Source: CAWIVH01 sp963839475 (GTDB taxonomy: Bacteria; Acidobacteriota; UBA6911). From it: a stretch of DNA of 64,000 nucleotides. Location: the NCBI GenBank assembly GCA_963839475.1, contig CAWIVH010000013.1, positions 372,001 to 436,000 of the forward strand, written 5' to 3'. The notes under the pieces are model-generated. The model worked only from the letters and a program-made list of their open reading frames with translations, made no database searches and was not told the origin of the DNA. Shown in pieces: positions 1 to 8,606 of the stretch. A program made the translations under genes and the position numbers. Within the stretch, counting starts at the first letter, position 1; the number at the start of each line of letters is the position of its first letter.

Positions 1-332
1 CGCCTGACTGCCGTTCTTTTGTATCGCGGTTCGCTACTTAGCCGAATTGGTTCGGGAAATCATATCGCGCTTGCCGGCGTAGCGAAAAACCATGATTGTC
101 TGAGCAAACCTATAAAAACCTGACGGCCAGCAATGGTCGTTTTGCCATCCCAAGCATAACTCAGAAACACATTCAGGCTATAGCCCCGTTACAATCTTAA
201 CGCAGCAGCTTTGCCGGATCGGTGAAAGATCCGTTCCGAAGGGTCAACTTAATTGAGCATGCTTCGAATTACTCACGGCATCCATGCCATCATCATGGAT
301 AAAAACGACCAAAGAAATCGCTGGAGCACCCT
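1..332. other. Left-end stretch without a supported gene
   Basis: No reading frame here looks coding in composition or resembles a family I know. The only structure I see is a short hairpin near 214-231 (CGGATC and GATCCG around a 7-base loop). It may be the 3' flank of the small membrane protein gene that ends at 333. Confidence 0.4.
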
Positions 333-743
333 TTACACGCTTTGCTTGTTGCGATGGAGCGGCGTCGCAACAATCCAGACCAGAATAATTGGAGCCGCGA
401 CGAAATAGACGAGATATTCCACAAAGCCTTTGACTGGATATTCCGGATGTCGGATTGCGCTGAGGAGGAAGTCGGGTAGAACGTAAAGGGCTGGAGGCAC
501 AACCGCGACTGTAATGAAGAAAGTGCGAAACCGGCCGCCGCACAGCACTGCGAAAATGGTTGAAATTGTCACCAGGATCGCAATCGTCCAGATGGAAGTC
601 CCTTCGTGGAAACAGGATTGGCGGACACGGGGCCAGGCGGCGGTCACGAGGGCGAGCGCAATGGATGTGATAAATGGAAATCCATAATGGTGACGCAATC
701 GAGGAAGCAGAATCCGCGAAAGCTTTTGAGCGATGATTGTCAT
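333..743 (-). CDS. Small integral membrane protein, function unknown
   Basis: This 136-residue protein has four likely transmembrane stretches at about 22-38, 50-68, 72-92 and 106-126, a basic N-terminus and a basic C-terminal tail (HRNKQSV). I do not recognise the family. The start is supported by a good promoter on the minus strand whose -10 TATAAT lies only six bases before the ATG, so the message may be leaderless. It stands alone; its nearest neighbour, the radical SAM gene, is divergent and about 0.4 kb away. It is probably real because the hydrophobic segments are regular and the promoter fits, but nothing in the sequence points to a role. Confidence 0.6.
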   Translation of the reverse strand: MTIIAQKLSRILLPRLRHHYGFPFITSIALALVTAAWPRVRQSCFHEGTSIWTIAILVTISTIFAVLCGGRFRTFFITVAVVPPALYVLPDFLLSAIRHPEYPVKGFVEYLVYFVAAPIILVWIVATPLHRNKQSV

Positions 744-749
744 TCCGGC

Positions 750-779
750 ATTATATAGGTACTTGCGCTATGCCTGCAA
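750..779 (-). promoter_or_regulatory. Sigma70-type promoter for the small membrane protein
   Basis: Read on the minus strand, a -35 TTGCAG (774-779) is separated by 18 bases from a perfect -10 TATAAT (750-755). Six bases then lead to the ATG at 743, so transcription should begin at or next to the start codon. No Shine-Dalgarno sequence fits in that space. Confidence 0.6.
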
Positions 780-894
780 AAAACCAGCGGTGAAGCCGCC
801 GCCCTTTCTTGAACATGTTCAGAATAGCAAAAGCACTCGGCACGGCGCTCCGGAATCGCAGACCGCAACCTTGGACTTTTCCATGCTCGCCTTT

Positions 895-923
895 GAATCT
901 TAAAGGCCTGCGGCCTTTGATTC
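895..923. repeat. Strong intergenic hairpin
   Basis: GAATC, two unpaired T, AAAGGCC, loop TGC, GGCCTTT, GATTC: a 12-pair stem with one two-base bulge and a three-base loop. Neither side has the T-run of an intrinsic terminator. The segment CCTTTGAATC at 890-899 is also nearly repeated directly at 914-923. Confidence 0.55.
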
Positions 924-1035
924 CTTGCCCTCAAGCGGAAGGAAATCTGAATACCTGACGGTTTGTCCCAGTAGCCGCCCGGATTCACTTGCGCTCCGCG
1001 TGTCCGACAGGTCAGATGGGATCGGGTGTTTTTGC

Positions 1036-1064
1036 TTGGTCATGCGGCGAAGAACCCGTATAAT
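1036..1064 (+). promoter_or_regulatory. Sigma70-type promoter upstream of the radical SAM gene
   Basis: A -35-like TTGGTC (1036-1041), a 17-base spacer and a perfect TATAAT (1059-1064). It would give a leader of roughly 85-125 bases before the radical SAM gene, depending on which start codon is used. Confidence 0.5.
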
Positions 1065-1158
1065 TCGAGCTCACCTGCGCCCACTCCGACCAAGGGTGCT
1101 TCCGGCCACGCGGTGAGGCTCTTCAAGCTTCCCGAGAGCTCAGTGGGTCGACAGTCCG

Positions 1159-3009
1159 ATGGACGGCTCGGGTCATAACCACGGAAACCTAGAAATGAAC
1201 CTCGAACTGTTGCGTGATCATTCCCCAAAGAATTCAAGTGAGTCCCCAGCCTTGCCGACGGAATCCAACAAACCGCCGGATGGAGGCCGGCTGATTGTAC
1301 TTACGGCTCCGCTCACCGAGATTATTGACCATGCAGGTTACTTCATCCAAATGTCGATGGCGTCGCTCCCGATCTGGCTGGAATGGATCCTCGACAAGAA
1401 ATACCCTCGTTGGCGTGAAACGCCGCGCAACGAGGATGGATCGGCACGTTCCATGCCGGCGGGCGTACGGCTCCTGGAAACTTCGCTTTTGAACCACTAC
1501 AAGCCCGAAGATGTGGTCGCATGCTATCCGGACGATCTGGAATTATTTGTGGGCCCTAACACCCGCATCGTCGCCGTCTCGACGCACAATCCTCTCGGCG
1601 TCACTTTTGCGGCCGGGGTTTACACGTCGATTTTCGGCACGTCGCGGCAGCCGATCAACTCCCATTACTCGCGTGCCTTGTTCAGCAAAATCAAGGGAAA
1701 TCCGCACCGCCAGGGCTTCCGGGTCATCGTTGGCGGATCCGGCGGCTGGCAAATCGTCAATACAGATAGCTACGAGGAACTCGGCGTCGACTGCGTTGTG
1801 GAAGGAAGGAGCGAGTCCTCCGATGTCCATGAACTTTTTGAGCGCGCGATACGGGGAGAGGAACTGCCTCGCAAAGTGGAGGTAAGCCACCCGACGAGCC
1901 GCGACACCATCCTGTTCCCCGACAAGCGCACGACTTTCGGGGTTGTGGAGATGACGACCGGCTGCGGCAGGCGATGCCAGTTTTGCCTCCCGGACCTGAA
2001 CCCGCAGATCGATCTCCCGAAGGAAAAGATCCTCAAGGCGGTCCGGGCAAACGTGCGTGACGGGAATCGCCAGATTTCGCTCGCCACGGAAGATATGTTC
2101 ATATGGGGCCAGGTTCAGACGAACACCCCTTTCTTCTTCCCTAATCGCGAGGCGCTCCTTGATCTCTATACAGAGATTGTCAACACCCCGGGCGTTGAAC
2201 ATCACGTCCTGAGCCACTGTACCATAACGCCGGCGGTCGTCGATCCAATCCTGATCGAGGAGCTCTCGAAGGTGCTGCTTCCCAAGAGCCCCATCCGCCT
2301 TCCCCGATTGAGTACCTACGCCGATCACCGTGCGCTGACGCCGTTGATCGGTCTGGAGACGGGGTCGGTGCGGATGGCGCGCACCATCATGCCCAGCAAG
2401 GCGGTTCCTTTCCCGATTGAAGACTGGCCGAGCGTGGTGATCCAGGGCCTGACCGTATTGAATCGAAACAACTGGTTTCCGGCCATCACATTGATGGTAG
2501 GAAATCCCGGGGAGACGGATGATGACGTAAAGGCTACGATCGATCTCATCTGTGAGGTCGAACGCCGCGGATTGTTTGCGTTCTTCATCCCGTCGATCTT
2601 CACCCCGCTCCATGACACCCGGATGGAAAAAAAGAAAGGCGTGACCGAGACGCAGCAATTAACGCCGCTTCAATGGCAGCTGATGATGAAGTGCTGGAAG
2701 ATGAACCTTCGTCCCGGCCAGTACAGCTGGTGGGGCCCGGCATCCTGGCGCATTGGATCCATCCTGCTCTGGCTCATGAAGTTGCGCAAGCTCAATGGGC
2801 CACACTTCACCTGGCCTCTTCTGATGTTTGCGAGCGCCCTCCCCGAGCGGGTTATGGCCTGGATGGGAAAGATTTATGCAGGGAAAAAGCTACAGATCAA
2901 GTCGCGGCAGGAGCTGATCGAAAACGTGCGGCCGGGACACTTGCGTCACTTTCGCGCCGATAACGGCGATCTCCCCGAGGAATCACCACTGCTGGTCGCG
3001 AACGGCTGA
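1159..3009 (+). CDS. Radical SAM protein with N-terminal B12-binding-like fold
   Basis: The 616-residue protein has the 4Fe-4S radical SAM triad Cys269-x3-Cys273-x2-Cys276 (TTGCGRRCQFC). Before it, residues about 125-235 look like the Rossmann-type domain of B12-dependent radical SAM enzymes, but I find no DxHxxG cobalamin motif. Later, GLETGS near 395 and VGNPGETDDD near 450 fit the radical SAM barrel. The C-terminal 100 residues include a hydrophobic, tryptophan-rich stretch. The substrate is unknown. The start is uncertain: the ATG at 1195 is an alternative, and neither has a clear ribosome site. The gene is monocistronic, with a promoter upstream and a terminator directly downstream. Confidence 0.8.
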   Translation: MDGSGHNHGNLEMNLELLRDHSPKNSSESPALPTESNKPPDGGRLIVLTAPLTEIIDHAGYFIQMSMASLPIWLEWILDKKYPRWRETPRNEDGSARSMPAGVRLLETSLLNHYKPEDVVACYPDDLELFVGPNTRIVAVSTHNPLGVTFAAGVYTSIFGTSRQPINSHYSRALFSKIKGNPHRQGFRVIVGGSGGWQIVNTDSYEELGVDCVVEGRSESSDVHELFERAIRGEELPRKVEVSHPTSRDTILFPDKRTTFGVVEMTTGCGRRCQFCLPDLNPQIDLPKEKILKAVRANVRDGNRQISLATEDMFIWGQVQTNTPFFFPNREALLDLYTEIVNTPGVEHHVLSHCTITPAVVDPILIEELSKVLLPKSPIRLPRLSTYADHRALTPLIGLETGSVRMARTIMPSKAVPFPIEDWPSVVIQGLTVLNRNNWFPAITLMVGNPGETDDDVKATIDLICEVERRGLFAFFIPSIFTPLHDTRMEKKKGVTETQQLTPLQWQLMMKCWKMNLRPGQYSWWGPASWRIGSILLWLMKLRKLNGPHFTWPLLMFASALPERVMAWMGKIYAGKKLQIKSRQELIENVRPGHLRHFRADNGDLPEESPLLVANG

Positions 3010-3047
3010 AAACCAATCTCTTGTTGCACTAATCTCACGCTGGAGTC

Positions 3048-3090
3048 AAAAAAAGGCCCCGGATCCTCAGAAGGATTCGGGGCCTTTTTC
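3048..3090. terminator. Bidirectional intrinsic terminator
   Basis: A GC-rich stem (GGCCCCGGATCCT pairing with the AAGGATTCGGGGCC arm, one G-T wobble) sits between an A-run on the left and TTTTT on the right. It therefore works for both convergent genes, the radical SAM gene and the aminotransferase-GlpD fusion. Confidence 0.85.
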
Positions 3091-3130
3091 CGCAATCCCT
3101 TCCCCTTTCGCGATTCTGTTGGATATCCTG

Positions 3131-6100
3131 CTACTTCGGAACTTCTGTGAGTGCATCCTGTGGTTCTGTCATCCAAGCCCGGCTTCGTGCGACAAGACTA
3201 GCGTACCGATGTAATTCGTTTCTTGTCCATTTTCCGTCCTCACCAAGGATGTCGGCCATGTGAGCGGCGACCTTTTCGCAGCACCCCAGACCCTGATGCA
3301 TGTCCCGGTGGTAGATCCCAAGTCTCCGCACCAGGACATCTTCGAGACGGCAGGCGGACTCGGCCATCAACGCCCAGGTCACCTCCGCATAGCGGAATTC
3401 CATGCTGCCGATGATCCTTTCGGCCTCTTGCGGATGGGTCTTCATTCGGGCGTGAATCCACAATGCGCCGGAGCCGTATCGCCCAACAAGATGGCGGCGT
3501 AGGTTCTCGTCGGGAATGAGGCTCCTGATCCTGGCCTGGTGCGTTATGATTCCGGGATCGAGGGGCAATTCAGCTGAAAGTGATTTGTCGATCCTGCGGC
3601 TTTCAGGATGAGGCCGGCGAGCTTCGATTTCATCCACAACCATCTGAGACAGATTCCGGAAAGTAGTCAGCTTTCCACCGAATGCAAAGAGTATCCCCAT
3701 TTCATCCGGTTGGACTGAATAGTCTCGTATTTGAGGGCCGAGATTGCTCCGATTGATCCAGGCGAGCCTCATGTCACTCAAGATCCGGCTTGCCAGGTTA
3801 CTGCCCAGCTTCAGGTTTCTCAGGGGGCGGAGTCCGGCCCATGTGGCGTGGATATCGCACTCATGAATCCGGAGAGCAGGAAACTGGTGTTGCACGGCTC
3901 GGAGAAGATAGATAACGTCGCTTCGACTCACCTCCAGAGTTTCGGCACCATCGGCCTGATGCGGTGTTTCTGTTGTGCCCACAATCACCGACTCAAAAAA
4001 CGGGATCGCATAGCACCATCGGCCGTCGTCAGGAGAGGTAAGGATAACCGCGGCACGCAGCGGAAGTTTTTCCCGGGCCATGGCGATGTGAATCCCCTTG
4101 GTCGGGCTCAAGACTTTCTGCGGAAGCCTTGCATAGCGATCAGCCGCGGCGCCGGCGGCAATCACCAGCTGTTTAGCGGCTACGCGGATGTACAGACCCG
4201 TTTCCCTGTCCAACACCAATGCTCCGCCCACACCTTTATCACCATTCAGGATCGGCTCCAGAAACTTCACATGGTTGACCGCGACCGCTCCGTTTCGTTC
4301 AGCATCTGTGATGTTCAGGATGGTAAGACGCGCATCATCGACACGGCAGTCAAAGTAGAGCAGGGAACCGTGCAAATCGGTGGTATCGATGCCAGGTGCC
4401 AGGGTAGCCGTGGATTCGATGCTAATCCTGCTATGCCGCTTGTAGTTTCTGAACCTGCCGCAAATGTCATAAGCCCACAGCCCGGTTCTCAACCACGCAT
4501 GCTGCAGGCGCCGGTTTCCTCTGAGCGGAACCAGGAATGGGATGGCCTCTATCATGGAACCGTTGAGTTTCAACTGCAAATCGCGCGCTGCGCAACATTC
4601 GGCTACCAATCCGAACTGAAGGCTTTCCAGGTAACGATATCCACCGTGGATCAATTTGGCCGAGTTCCCCGATGCGCCGGAAGCATAGTCGTGCTGCTCC
4701 ACAAGAGCGACGGACATTCCCCGCAATGCTGCATCCCGGGCGATTCCGGCGCCATTGATTCCCCCGCCGACGACCAGCAGATCAAATTCATGGCGGGAGA
4801 GAGCTTCGAGCTTGATTTCGCGGAGGTTTTTCGGCCCGGAGCAAACCCCGGGATTCCACGCCAGGCCGATTCCCGGCTTCTCGAGCGGCCTGGCGTGCTG
4901 CACGCAAATCGCTGCCATGCGTTCTATTTCGCTATCCGGCATCTCCGGATACACCGGCAAATAGACAATGTTCATCAGAAGCTTTCTAGCTTCTCGCGGA
5001 TCCAGTTCCCGGGCACGACCGGGATCCATGCCGTCCGGTGTTGTCACCCACGTGAGTTGGGCGGCTCCGCAGGTTGCGTCAAATCCATTCTGTCGGAGCA
5101 GGAATATCAGCGTTCCTGGATTTTTCGCTGCGACTGGGTACAACCAATAGGTATTGCTTGAGCTGTGAATCCCCGGCCTCTGGACATGACCACCGAGCTG
5201 CCGGTCGGCCAGTTTGCCTTTCCTGATCGTGACTTCCCAATGATTGTGATCCTGCTGGCGCATCCTTCTGACGAGCAGGCGGAGAAGCGGTTCCGAGGGC
5301 CTCTGGCGCAATGCGGGAAGCAAATCACTGTTATTGAAGGCACGAGTCCAGCGGGTAACGGCCCCGTCATGGTCTCGGCCGGCGGCTTTAAGAATGCCAA
5401 CTAAAAGGGCATAAAGGAGATTGCTCACTGAAACACCCTTCAGCAAGCAATACAAAACAATTTTCAGAGCATACTGCGTCCGTTTCTGAATCGGGTAGCT
5501 GGCCTCTAATTCCCTCATACGATCCAGGATTTTTTTGTCTTTTACGCGGCAAAGCGCACCTCCTAGGGCGCTGGCGTGTTTGATACTGCCGAAACTGAAC
5601 ATAGAAATGTCGGCATCCGGGTGTCCCCTGTAACCGTCGGCTCCCGAAAAGGACTGCGCACAGTCCTCCGCAACCAAGAGATCGTGCTCGCGTGCAAAGC
5701 GGATGAAGGAGCCGAGATCATGCCTGATCCCGAATAGGTGCGTGGCCAGGAGCAACTTTGTCCTGACGGATCGTGCTTTGGCAAGGAGATGCGCCTTGGG
5801 AATCATGCTGGAGGTGTCTATGTCTACAGGGATCGGGACAAGTCCATGTTTTTCGATGATTTGAACCATATCAGGAATAGTTATCGCCGAAAGGATGACT
5901 TCCGACCCCTGGGGGATTCGGTGCGCCTGGAGAAACAGATCAAAGGCGGTCCTGACGGAAAAGCAGGCGAAGGGATATGGCCTGGCCGGATTTTTATCGA
6001 CGTCGCCTGCCCAGATATCCTCTAAATCCCGGAGCAGGGTCTCACGTGTACCTTGGCCCAGGGTTGGCAGGGACGACAAAAGACCGTGGAACAGATCGGT

Positions 6101-6133
6101 AAAGCCTATATGGAACCGCTTCCTAACCCACAC
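3131..6133 (-). CDS. DegT/StrS-type aminotransferase fused to FAD glycerol-3-phosphate dehydrogenase
   Basis: One uninterrupted frame of 1000 residues. Residues about 1-415 are a DegT/DnrJ/EryC1/StrS PLP aminotransferase: EDCAQ at 156-160 holds the cofactor-contacting Asp, and Lys185 in FGSIKHASALGG is the likely Schiff-base lysine. A hydrophobic insertion at about 222-250 may touch the membrane. From 450 on is a GlpD-type FAD dehydrogenase: VVGGGINGAGIARDAA, then SGNSAKLIHGGYRYLE, ending with the GlpD C-terminal helical domain. The GTG start follows GGGAG at good spacing. It is 12 bases downstream of lgt. Known: GlpD makes dihydroxyacetone phosphate. Inferred: the aminotransferase half may use that ketone. 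The substrate is not proven. Confidence 0.85.
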   Translation of the reverse strand: MWVRKRFHIGFTDLFHGLLSSLPTLGQGTRETLLRDLEDIWAGDVDKNPARPYPFACFSVRTAFDLFLQAHRIPQGSEVILSAITIPDMVQIIEKHGLVPIPVDIDTSSMIPKAHLLAKARSVRTKLLLATHLFGIRHDLGSFIRFAREHDLLVAEDCAQSFSGADGYRGHPDADISMFSFGSIKHASALGGALCRVKDKKILDRMRELEASYPIQKRTQYALKIVLYCLLKGVSVSNLLYALLVGILKAAGRDHDGAVTRWTRAFNNSDLLPALRQRPSEPLLRLLVRRMRQQDHNHWEVTIRKGKLADRQLGGHVQRPGIHSSSNTYWLYPVAAKNPGTLIFLLRQNGFDATCGAAQLTWVTTPDGMDPGRARELDPREARKLLMNIVYLPVYPEMPDSEIERMAAICVQHARPLEKPGIGLAWNPGVCSGPKNLREIKLEALSRHEFDLLVVGGGINGAGIARDAALRGMSVALVEQHDYASGASGNSAKLIHGGYRYLESLQFGLVAECCAARDLQLKLNGSMIEAIPFLVPLRGNRRLQHAWLRTGLWAYDICGRFRNYKRHSRISIESTATLAPGIDTTDLHGSLLYFDCRVDDARLTILNITDAERNGAVAVNHVKFLEPILNGDKGVGGALVLDRETGLYIRVAAKQLVIAAGAAADRYARLPQKVLSPTKGIHIAMAREKLPLRAAVILTSPDDGRWCYAIPFFESVIVGTTETPHQADGAETLEVSRSDVIYLLRAVQHQFPALRIHECDIHATWAGLRPLRNLKLGSNLASRILSDMRLAWINRSNLGPQIRDYSVQPDEMGILFAFGGKLTTFRNLSQMVVDEIEARRPHPESRRIDKSLSAELPLDPGIITHQARIRSLIPDENLRRHLVGRYGSGALWIHARMKTHPQEAERIIGSMEFRYAEVTWALMAESACRLEDVLVRRLGIYHRDMHQGLGCCEKVAAHMADILGEDGKWTRNELHRYASLVARSRAWMTEPQDALTEVPK

Positions 6134-6145
6134 GGAAACTCCCGG

Positions 6146-6907
6146 TCATTGCGGCGATGAGGATTTCTTCGCGGCGAGGAGATAGGAATAGGAAAAAAGG
6201 ATAGAACCGATCACCGTCAAAGTCAGCGCGATGTATTGGGAAGGGCTAAGGTATAGAAACCCGAACTTGTAAGCGTCGTATCGGTATTTTTCGATGAAGA
6301 AGCGCACCATTCCATAGTACATGAGATAGGTGGCATATAGCGTACCCGGTGCTGCGAATCTGCTTCTGAAGATCAAGGCCAGAATAAACGCGGGTAGGAG
6401 TGCCACGGTTTCATAGATTTGTGTGGGATGGACGGGACGGGGCAGGTTGGGGAATTGGATTCCCAGGGGACCATTCGTTTCCGTTCCATAACAGCATCCC
6501 GCGCAGAAGCAGCCCAGCCTCCCGAAGGCGTGAGCCGGCATGAGAGCTAGCCCCGCCACATCCAGGGGACGCAAAATATTGACGCGCTTGATCAGGAGAT
6601 AGACGGCGCCCCCGAGGACGCCGCCGATTTCCGCCCCGTAATACATCCAACCTCCGCCGTGGAGGAGCACATCTATGGGGTAGTGCACAAACTGGTTCCA
6701 CTGGTAAAAAACAATCTCGAACCCCTTGGCACCTGCGAATCCCGAAATCACTGCGCAGAATGCTGTGGGCGCAAAATGCTCAATGGGCAGCTGATATCTG
6801 AGACATTCCCTGTAGGTTAAAGCCAGTCCCAAAATAATCGCGATGATATAGATGATCGTATACGAGGGCAGGGATAATGAGTCCGTAAATATGATACGCG
6901 GATACAT
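6146..6907 (-). CDS. lgt: Prolipoprotein diacylglyceryl transferase
   Basis: Lgt transfers diacylglycerol from phosphatidylglycerol to the lipobox cysteine of exported prolipoproteins in the inner membrane. The 253-residue length, multiple membrane segments and the family signature region (PAHAFGRLGCFCAGCCYG, about residues 123-140) fit. The His-Gly-Gly segment near 85 (LLHGGGWMYYGAEIGG) is also typical. A GGTGAG ribosome site precedes the ATG by nine bases. It lies between a PlsC-like gene and the aminotransferase-GlpD fusion, so it sits in a lipid-related operon. Several predicted lipoproteins in the window would be its clients. Confidence 0.9.
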   Translation of the reverse strand: MYPRIIFTDSLSLPSYTIIYIIAIILGLALTYRECLRYQLPIEHFAPTAFCAVISGFAGAKGFEIVFYQWNQFVHYPIDVLLHGGGWMYYGAEIGGVLGGAVYLLIKRVNILRPLDVAGLALMPAHAFGRLGCFCAGCCYGTETNGPLGIQFPNLPRPVHPTQIYETVALLPAFILALIFRSRFAAPGTLYATYLMYYGMVRFFIEKYRYDAYKFGFLYLSPSQYIALTLTVIGSILFSYSYLLAAKKSSSPQ

Positions 6908-6976
6908 TGCCAGATACTCACCGTAAGAGTTTCAAATCGCCGGATTGGATCCGAAACAAGCCTGATGGGGAGGCTG

Positions 6977-7723
6977 TCAAACCTCACCCGCAGTCATGGC
7001 ATCCTCAATCCTCCGGAACACTTCATTCGCAATCGAAATATAAGAACGATTTCCCGGCCTTACCGGCGGCAAAAACCGGATCGATATCCTGGAGCCGTAA
7101 GCCGGAACTATCCTCCCTTTCGGGAGGGCGTTCAAGGATCCTTGTATCACCACAGGGACAACGGGAACCAGCAGTTCCGAACTCAGCAGGGCGAAGGATT
7201 TCCTGAATTCTTTCAGCGAACCATCCGTTGAGCGAGTTCCCTCAGGAAAAATAACTACGCTTTTGCCGGATTTGAGGCATGCAGCCACCATTTGAAGCGG
7301 AACAGTCACATCATGATCGGCATCTACCAGGATTGTGTTGTGTCTGTGGGCCAGAAGTCTTTTCCAGGGCCGGCTGAAATGCTTTTCCTTGGCGAGGTAG
7401 AACGTGTTGCGAAAAGCCTCGCGAGAGAAGGATGTCGAAACAAAAAACGCATCCAGGGCGCTCTGCTGATTTGCAGCGAAGATCACCGGGGATGAGGGAA
7501 TATGCTGGACCCCGCCGGCCGAAATCCTAAAATAGGCTCTAAAAAACCACCGCAAAAAAAAATAGAGAAAATCCAGGGTGAACCAGCGCCGGGGAATTTT
7601 ACCCCCGTCAGCCTCACTGAAGAGTTGAGTCCAGGTTTTGCGACGTTTCTGCCCGGCGGTGCATTTGTTTGCTTCCTTTTCTGCAAGGGTTTGCCGAATC
7701 AATCCGATCACGGTAGCAGACAA
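6977..7723 (-). CDS. PlsC-like acyltransferase with altered HX4D motif
   Basis: The protein belongs to the 1-acyl-glycerol-3-phosphate acyltransferase (PlsC/LPLAT) fold: FPEGTRS is present, and VVPVVIQG matches the late motif. The catalytic HX4D block reads NQQSALD instead of NHxxxxD, so the catalytic base His is Gln (codon CAG at 7466-7468). A basic region of about 45 residues precedes the fold and is followed by a hydrophobic, aromatic segment (FLYFFLRWFFRAYF). The start is TTG at 7723 or GTG at 7711; neither is strongly supported. It is 12 bases downstream of a secreted protein and 69 upstream of lgt. It may be inactive, use another mechanism, or act by binding. Confidence 0.8.
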   Translation of the reverse strand: MSATVIGLIRQTLAEKEANKCTAGQKRRKTWTQLFSEADGGKIPRRWFTLDFLYFFLRWFFRAYFRISAGGVQHIPSSPVIFAANQQSALDAFFVSTSFSREAFRNTFYLAKEKHFSRPWKRLLAHRHNTILVDADHDVTVPLQMVAACLKSGKSVVIFPEGTRSTDGSLKEFRKSFALLSSELLVPVVPVVIQGSLNALPKGRIVPAYGSRISIRFLPPVRPGNRSYISIANEVFRRIEDAMTAGEV

Positions 7724-7735
7724 CTCACGAATGGG

Positions 7736-8584
7736 CTATTCACCGAGCAGGCGATTGGCATTAAATTCAAGTCGCTGATGGTTTTTGATGGAAATACTTC
7801 CGCTCGTCGCCGTTACGGTCAGGCTTAAGCCAATGGATGTCCATTTTTTGTCCGCAGGAAGCGGGACCGGGAGAATTTGAACGAACGAAACTTTTGCTGA
7901 TTTTCCATCATTCCCCTGGGTTACGGTCAGTTGGGGGGGAGTTGCGCCACTCAGGGTATTGTAGGCAATTTCTCCATTACTCGAGGCGATGGCTTGAGTC
8001 GCACCCTCAGCGGTGAATGTATAAGTTCGAGTGCTGGTGTCGTTGGTAATCACATAAAAGCAGTCACCAGTCGCGCCGCTGAGCGAATTTCCGGAAACCT
8101 GCCGGTTCTTATTGACATTGGCTAAGACCATGGCGGGAGCGAAAACCATGACATGTAGATCCTTGGTGACCGGATCGTAGGCTGTATCGTTGATGGGCGG
8201 GAAGACGGCTTTGACTTCAATGGAGGTTTCATTGCCATCGCCGCTGCTGTATTCCTTCTCCGGCGTCAAATCATCGGCGCCAATCAGGGTGATTGTGGTT
8301 GATGAGGCTGATCCCTGCGTGCTGAGCCTGACCTCTTTGAATGTGCGATTGCTGTGACCGCTCACAGACCACGAAGTCGCGGCGAACGGAGCTGAGTCCT
8401 TGGTCAGTGCGGCGACCGCTGTCACAGACTGTTTGGCTGTAATCTGGACGTTCTCGGGCGTCAAGGACATCGATACAGGACCCGTGCCGCAATCGTTACT
8501 GTCTACGCCGAGAAGAAAAAACGACAGCGCCACAATGGCTAGAAGGAAACCCCAATTTTTTCCGGCCTGTCTGTTCATGGGCAA
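7736..8584 (-). CDS. Secreted protein of unknown function
   Basis: The 282-residue product has a positively charged N-terminus and hydrophobic core (GFLLAIVALSFFLLG, residues about 12-26), so it is exported. Cys32 in SNDCGTG is not in a good lipobox. After it comes a segment that looks like a bacterial Ig-like beta-sandwich (MSLTPENVQITAKQSVTAVAAL), then Ser/Thr-rich beta-type sequence. I do not recognise the family. It lies 22 bases after the large secreted repeat protein, with which it is likely co-transcribed and possibly secreted. Confidence 0.65.
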   Translation of the reverse strand: MPMNRQAGKNWGFLLAIVALSFFLLGVDSNDCGTGPVSMSLTPENVQITAKQSVTAVAALTKDSAPFAATSWSVSGHSNRTFKEVRLSTQGSASSTTITLIGADDLTPEKEYSSGDGNETSIEVKAVFPPINDTAYDPVTKDLHVMVFAPAMVLANVNKNRQVSGNSLSGATGDCFYVITNDTSTRTYTFTAEGATQAIASSNGEIAYNTLSGATPPQLTVTQGNDGKSAKVSFVQILPVPLPADKKWTSIGLSLTVTATSGSISIKNHQRLEFNANRLLGE

Positions 8585-8606
8585 TTGTTCTCCCTGCAGT
8601 ATTGGA

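Larger units (their letters stand above)
744..1158. other. Divergent intergenic region
   Basis: This 415-base gap between divergent genes holds the minus-strand promoter at 750-779, a hairpin at 895-923 and a plus-strand promoter at 1036-1064. The short frames inside it do not look coding. Confidence 0.5.

Noticed and set aside
925..1116. Short plus-strand frame in the 5' intergenic region
   Set aside because: It spans the promoter and hairpin, and the codon pattern does not look coding.
1543..2658. Long open frame antisense to the radical SAM gene
   Set aside because: It is a shadow of a gene with clear motifs; its protein shows no domain and is rich in Arg, Gly and Asp as expected of an antisense frame in GC-rich DNA.
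3731..5161. 476-codon plus-strand frame over the aminotransferase-GlpD fusion
   Set aside because: No recognisable domain and complete overlap with a strongly supported gene.
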